A stretch of 64,000 nt of DNA, taken from positions 3,225,260-3,289,259 of the forward strand of contig NZ_CP041690.1 in the NCBI RefSeq assembly GCF_008000755.1, in the 5' to 3' direction. The stretch is from Youhaiella tibetensis. GTDB lineage: Bacteria > Pseudomonadota > Alphaproteobacteria > Rhizobiales > Devosiaceae. The translations under genes were made by a program, and so were the position numbers. Positions within the stretch are counted from its first letter, which is position 1. Each line of letters opens with the position of its first letter. Below are positions 63,380-64,000 of the stretch, piece by piece. The notes under the pieces are model-generated. The model made no database searches. It saw only the letters and a list, made by a program, of their open reading frames with translations, and was not told the DNA's origin.

Positions 63380-64000
63380 TTGGGACTTTTGATTGACGGA
63401 CAATGGTCGAGCCAATGGTACGACACCAAACAGACCGGCGGCTCTTTCGAACGGGCGGCCTCCGCCTTCCGCAACTGGGTGACAGCCGACGGCAGCGCCG
63501 GGCCCTCCGGCGAGGGCGGCTTCAAGGCTGAAGCTGGCCGCTACCACCTCTATGTTTCGCTCGCCTGCCCCTGGGCGCACCGGGCCATCATCTTCCGCAA
63601 GCTCAAGGGGCTGGAGGACCTGATCTCGATGTCGGTCGTCTCCCCCAGGATGCCCGACGAAACCGGCTGGGCCTTCACCGAGGAAATGGGATCGACTGAC
63701 GACCCCGTGAACGGAGCCGAATATCTCTGGGAGGTCTATGCCAAGGCCAAGCCCGACTATAGCGGCCGCGTCACCGTGCCGGTGCTCTGGGATAAGCAGC
63801 GCGACACCATCGTCAACAACGAGAGCTCGGAAATCATCCGCATGTTCAACTCGGCCTTCGACGGGCTGACGGGAAACACGCTCGACTTCTACCCCGAGCC
63901 GCTGCGCGAGAAGATCGACGCCATCAATGCCCGCGTCTACGCCGAGATCAACAATGGCGTCTATCGCGCCGGTTTCGCCACCCGCCAGGAAGTCTATGAA
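63380..64000 (+). CDS. Glutathionyl-hydroquinone reductase (partial, cut by the window end)
   Basis: 207 codons are present and no stop is reached. MGLLIDGQWSSQWYDTKQTG at the start and YVSLACPWAHRAIIFRKL near 58-75 match the Xi-class GST YqjG/ECM4 family. The catalytic Cys is in ACPWAHR, and the SSEIIRMFNSAF region near 152-163 is characteristic. It reduces glutathionyl-hydroquinones. The TTG at 63380 has AAAGGGA upstream. Full-length relatives are about 315-330 aa, so about one third is missing at the window edge. Confidence 0.9.
   Translation, partial: MGLLIDGQWSSQWYDTKQTGGSFERAASAFRNWVTADGSAGPSGEGGFKAEAGRYHLYVSLACPWAHRAIIFRKLKGLEDLISMSVVSPRMPDETGWAFTEEMGSTDDPVNGAEYLWEVYAKAKPDYSGRVTVPVLWDKQRDTIVNNESSEIIRMFNSAFDGLTGNTLDFYPEPLREKIDAINARVYAEINNGVYRAGFATRQEVYE

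Overview
The window looks like a chromosomal segment of a high-GC alphaproteobacterium of the order Hyphomicrobiales (Rhizobiales), most plausibly Devosia or a close relative. This is inferred from strongly GC-biased third codon positions, several neighbourhoods usual in that order (ubiK-lgt-midA-pgeF, rplY-pth-ychF, pgsA-moaD-moaE, petABC, trmL-hemF), a UvrB with a long N-terminal extension, and cuckoo-type sRNAs. There is no tRNA, rRNA, CRISPR array, transposase or prophage. Placement below order level cannot be proven from this sequence alone.

Layout. 1-645: tandem small RNAs with CCUCCUCCC loops, each ending in an intrinsic terminator. 801-1928: an unrecognised protein with an internal duplication, behind a near-consensus sigma-54 promoter. 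1963-11729: aspartate aminotransferase, DUF4864 and CBS proteins, an LTXXQ periplasmic protein, a DMT exporter, an OmpR-type two-component pair, thymidine kinase, a YciA-like thioesterase, and an ECF42-type sigma factor with one YCII/DGPF protein. 11963-15525: four exported SH3-type proteins, three with a C-terminal beta/gamma-crystallin-like module; relatives lie at 21967 and 23386. Four of these six genes share a GTTCAG-N5-GTTCAG-like direct repeat upstream. 15682-18297: alpha/beta hydrolase, AraC/GyrI regulator, DUF1801 and YrdB-like genes. 18539-31044: uvrB, a repeat-rich gap, small membrane or exported proteins, a second DMT exporter, a FolM-like reductase, uvrC, then an aromatic-rich leader peptide.

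31133-43000: aroG, pgsA, moaD, moaE, a VOC protein, ilvE, a MarR regulator, a PAS-PAS-GGDEF protein, csaA-proC-ybjN, a phosphoesterase, ubiK, lgt, midA and pgeF. 43129-49565: prs, a second ECF42 locus with three YCII/DGPF genes and its sigma factor, rplY, pth, ychF. 49701-54716: small unknown genes, two MaoC proteins, a repeat-filled gap, an SRPBCC protein, apt and mtnP. 54939-64000: petABC (bc1 complex), trmL, hemF, an AAA ATPase, DUF1059, cca, a CoA-type Nudix hydrolase, a GNAT protein, and a glutathionyl-hydroquinone reductase cut by the window end.

Most of the window is housekeeping. The notable signals are regulatory: (i) the cuckoo sRNA array; (ii) an aromatic-codon attenuator before the DAHP synthase gene; (iii) four promoters of the form kGTCGA-N17-CGWC (one with A at the first base), one before each YCII/DGPF gene of two separate ECF42 loci; (iv) the shared GTTCAG direct repeat before exported SH3-type genes, which suggests an envelope regulon; (v) several families of intergenic repeats.
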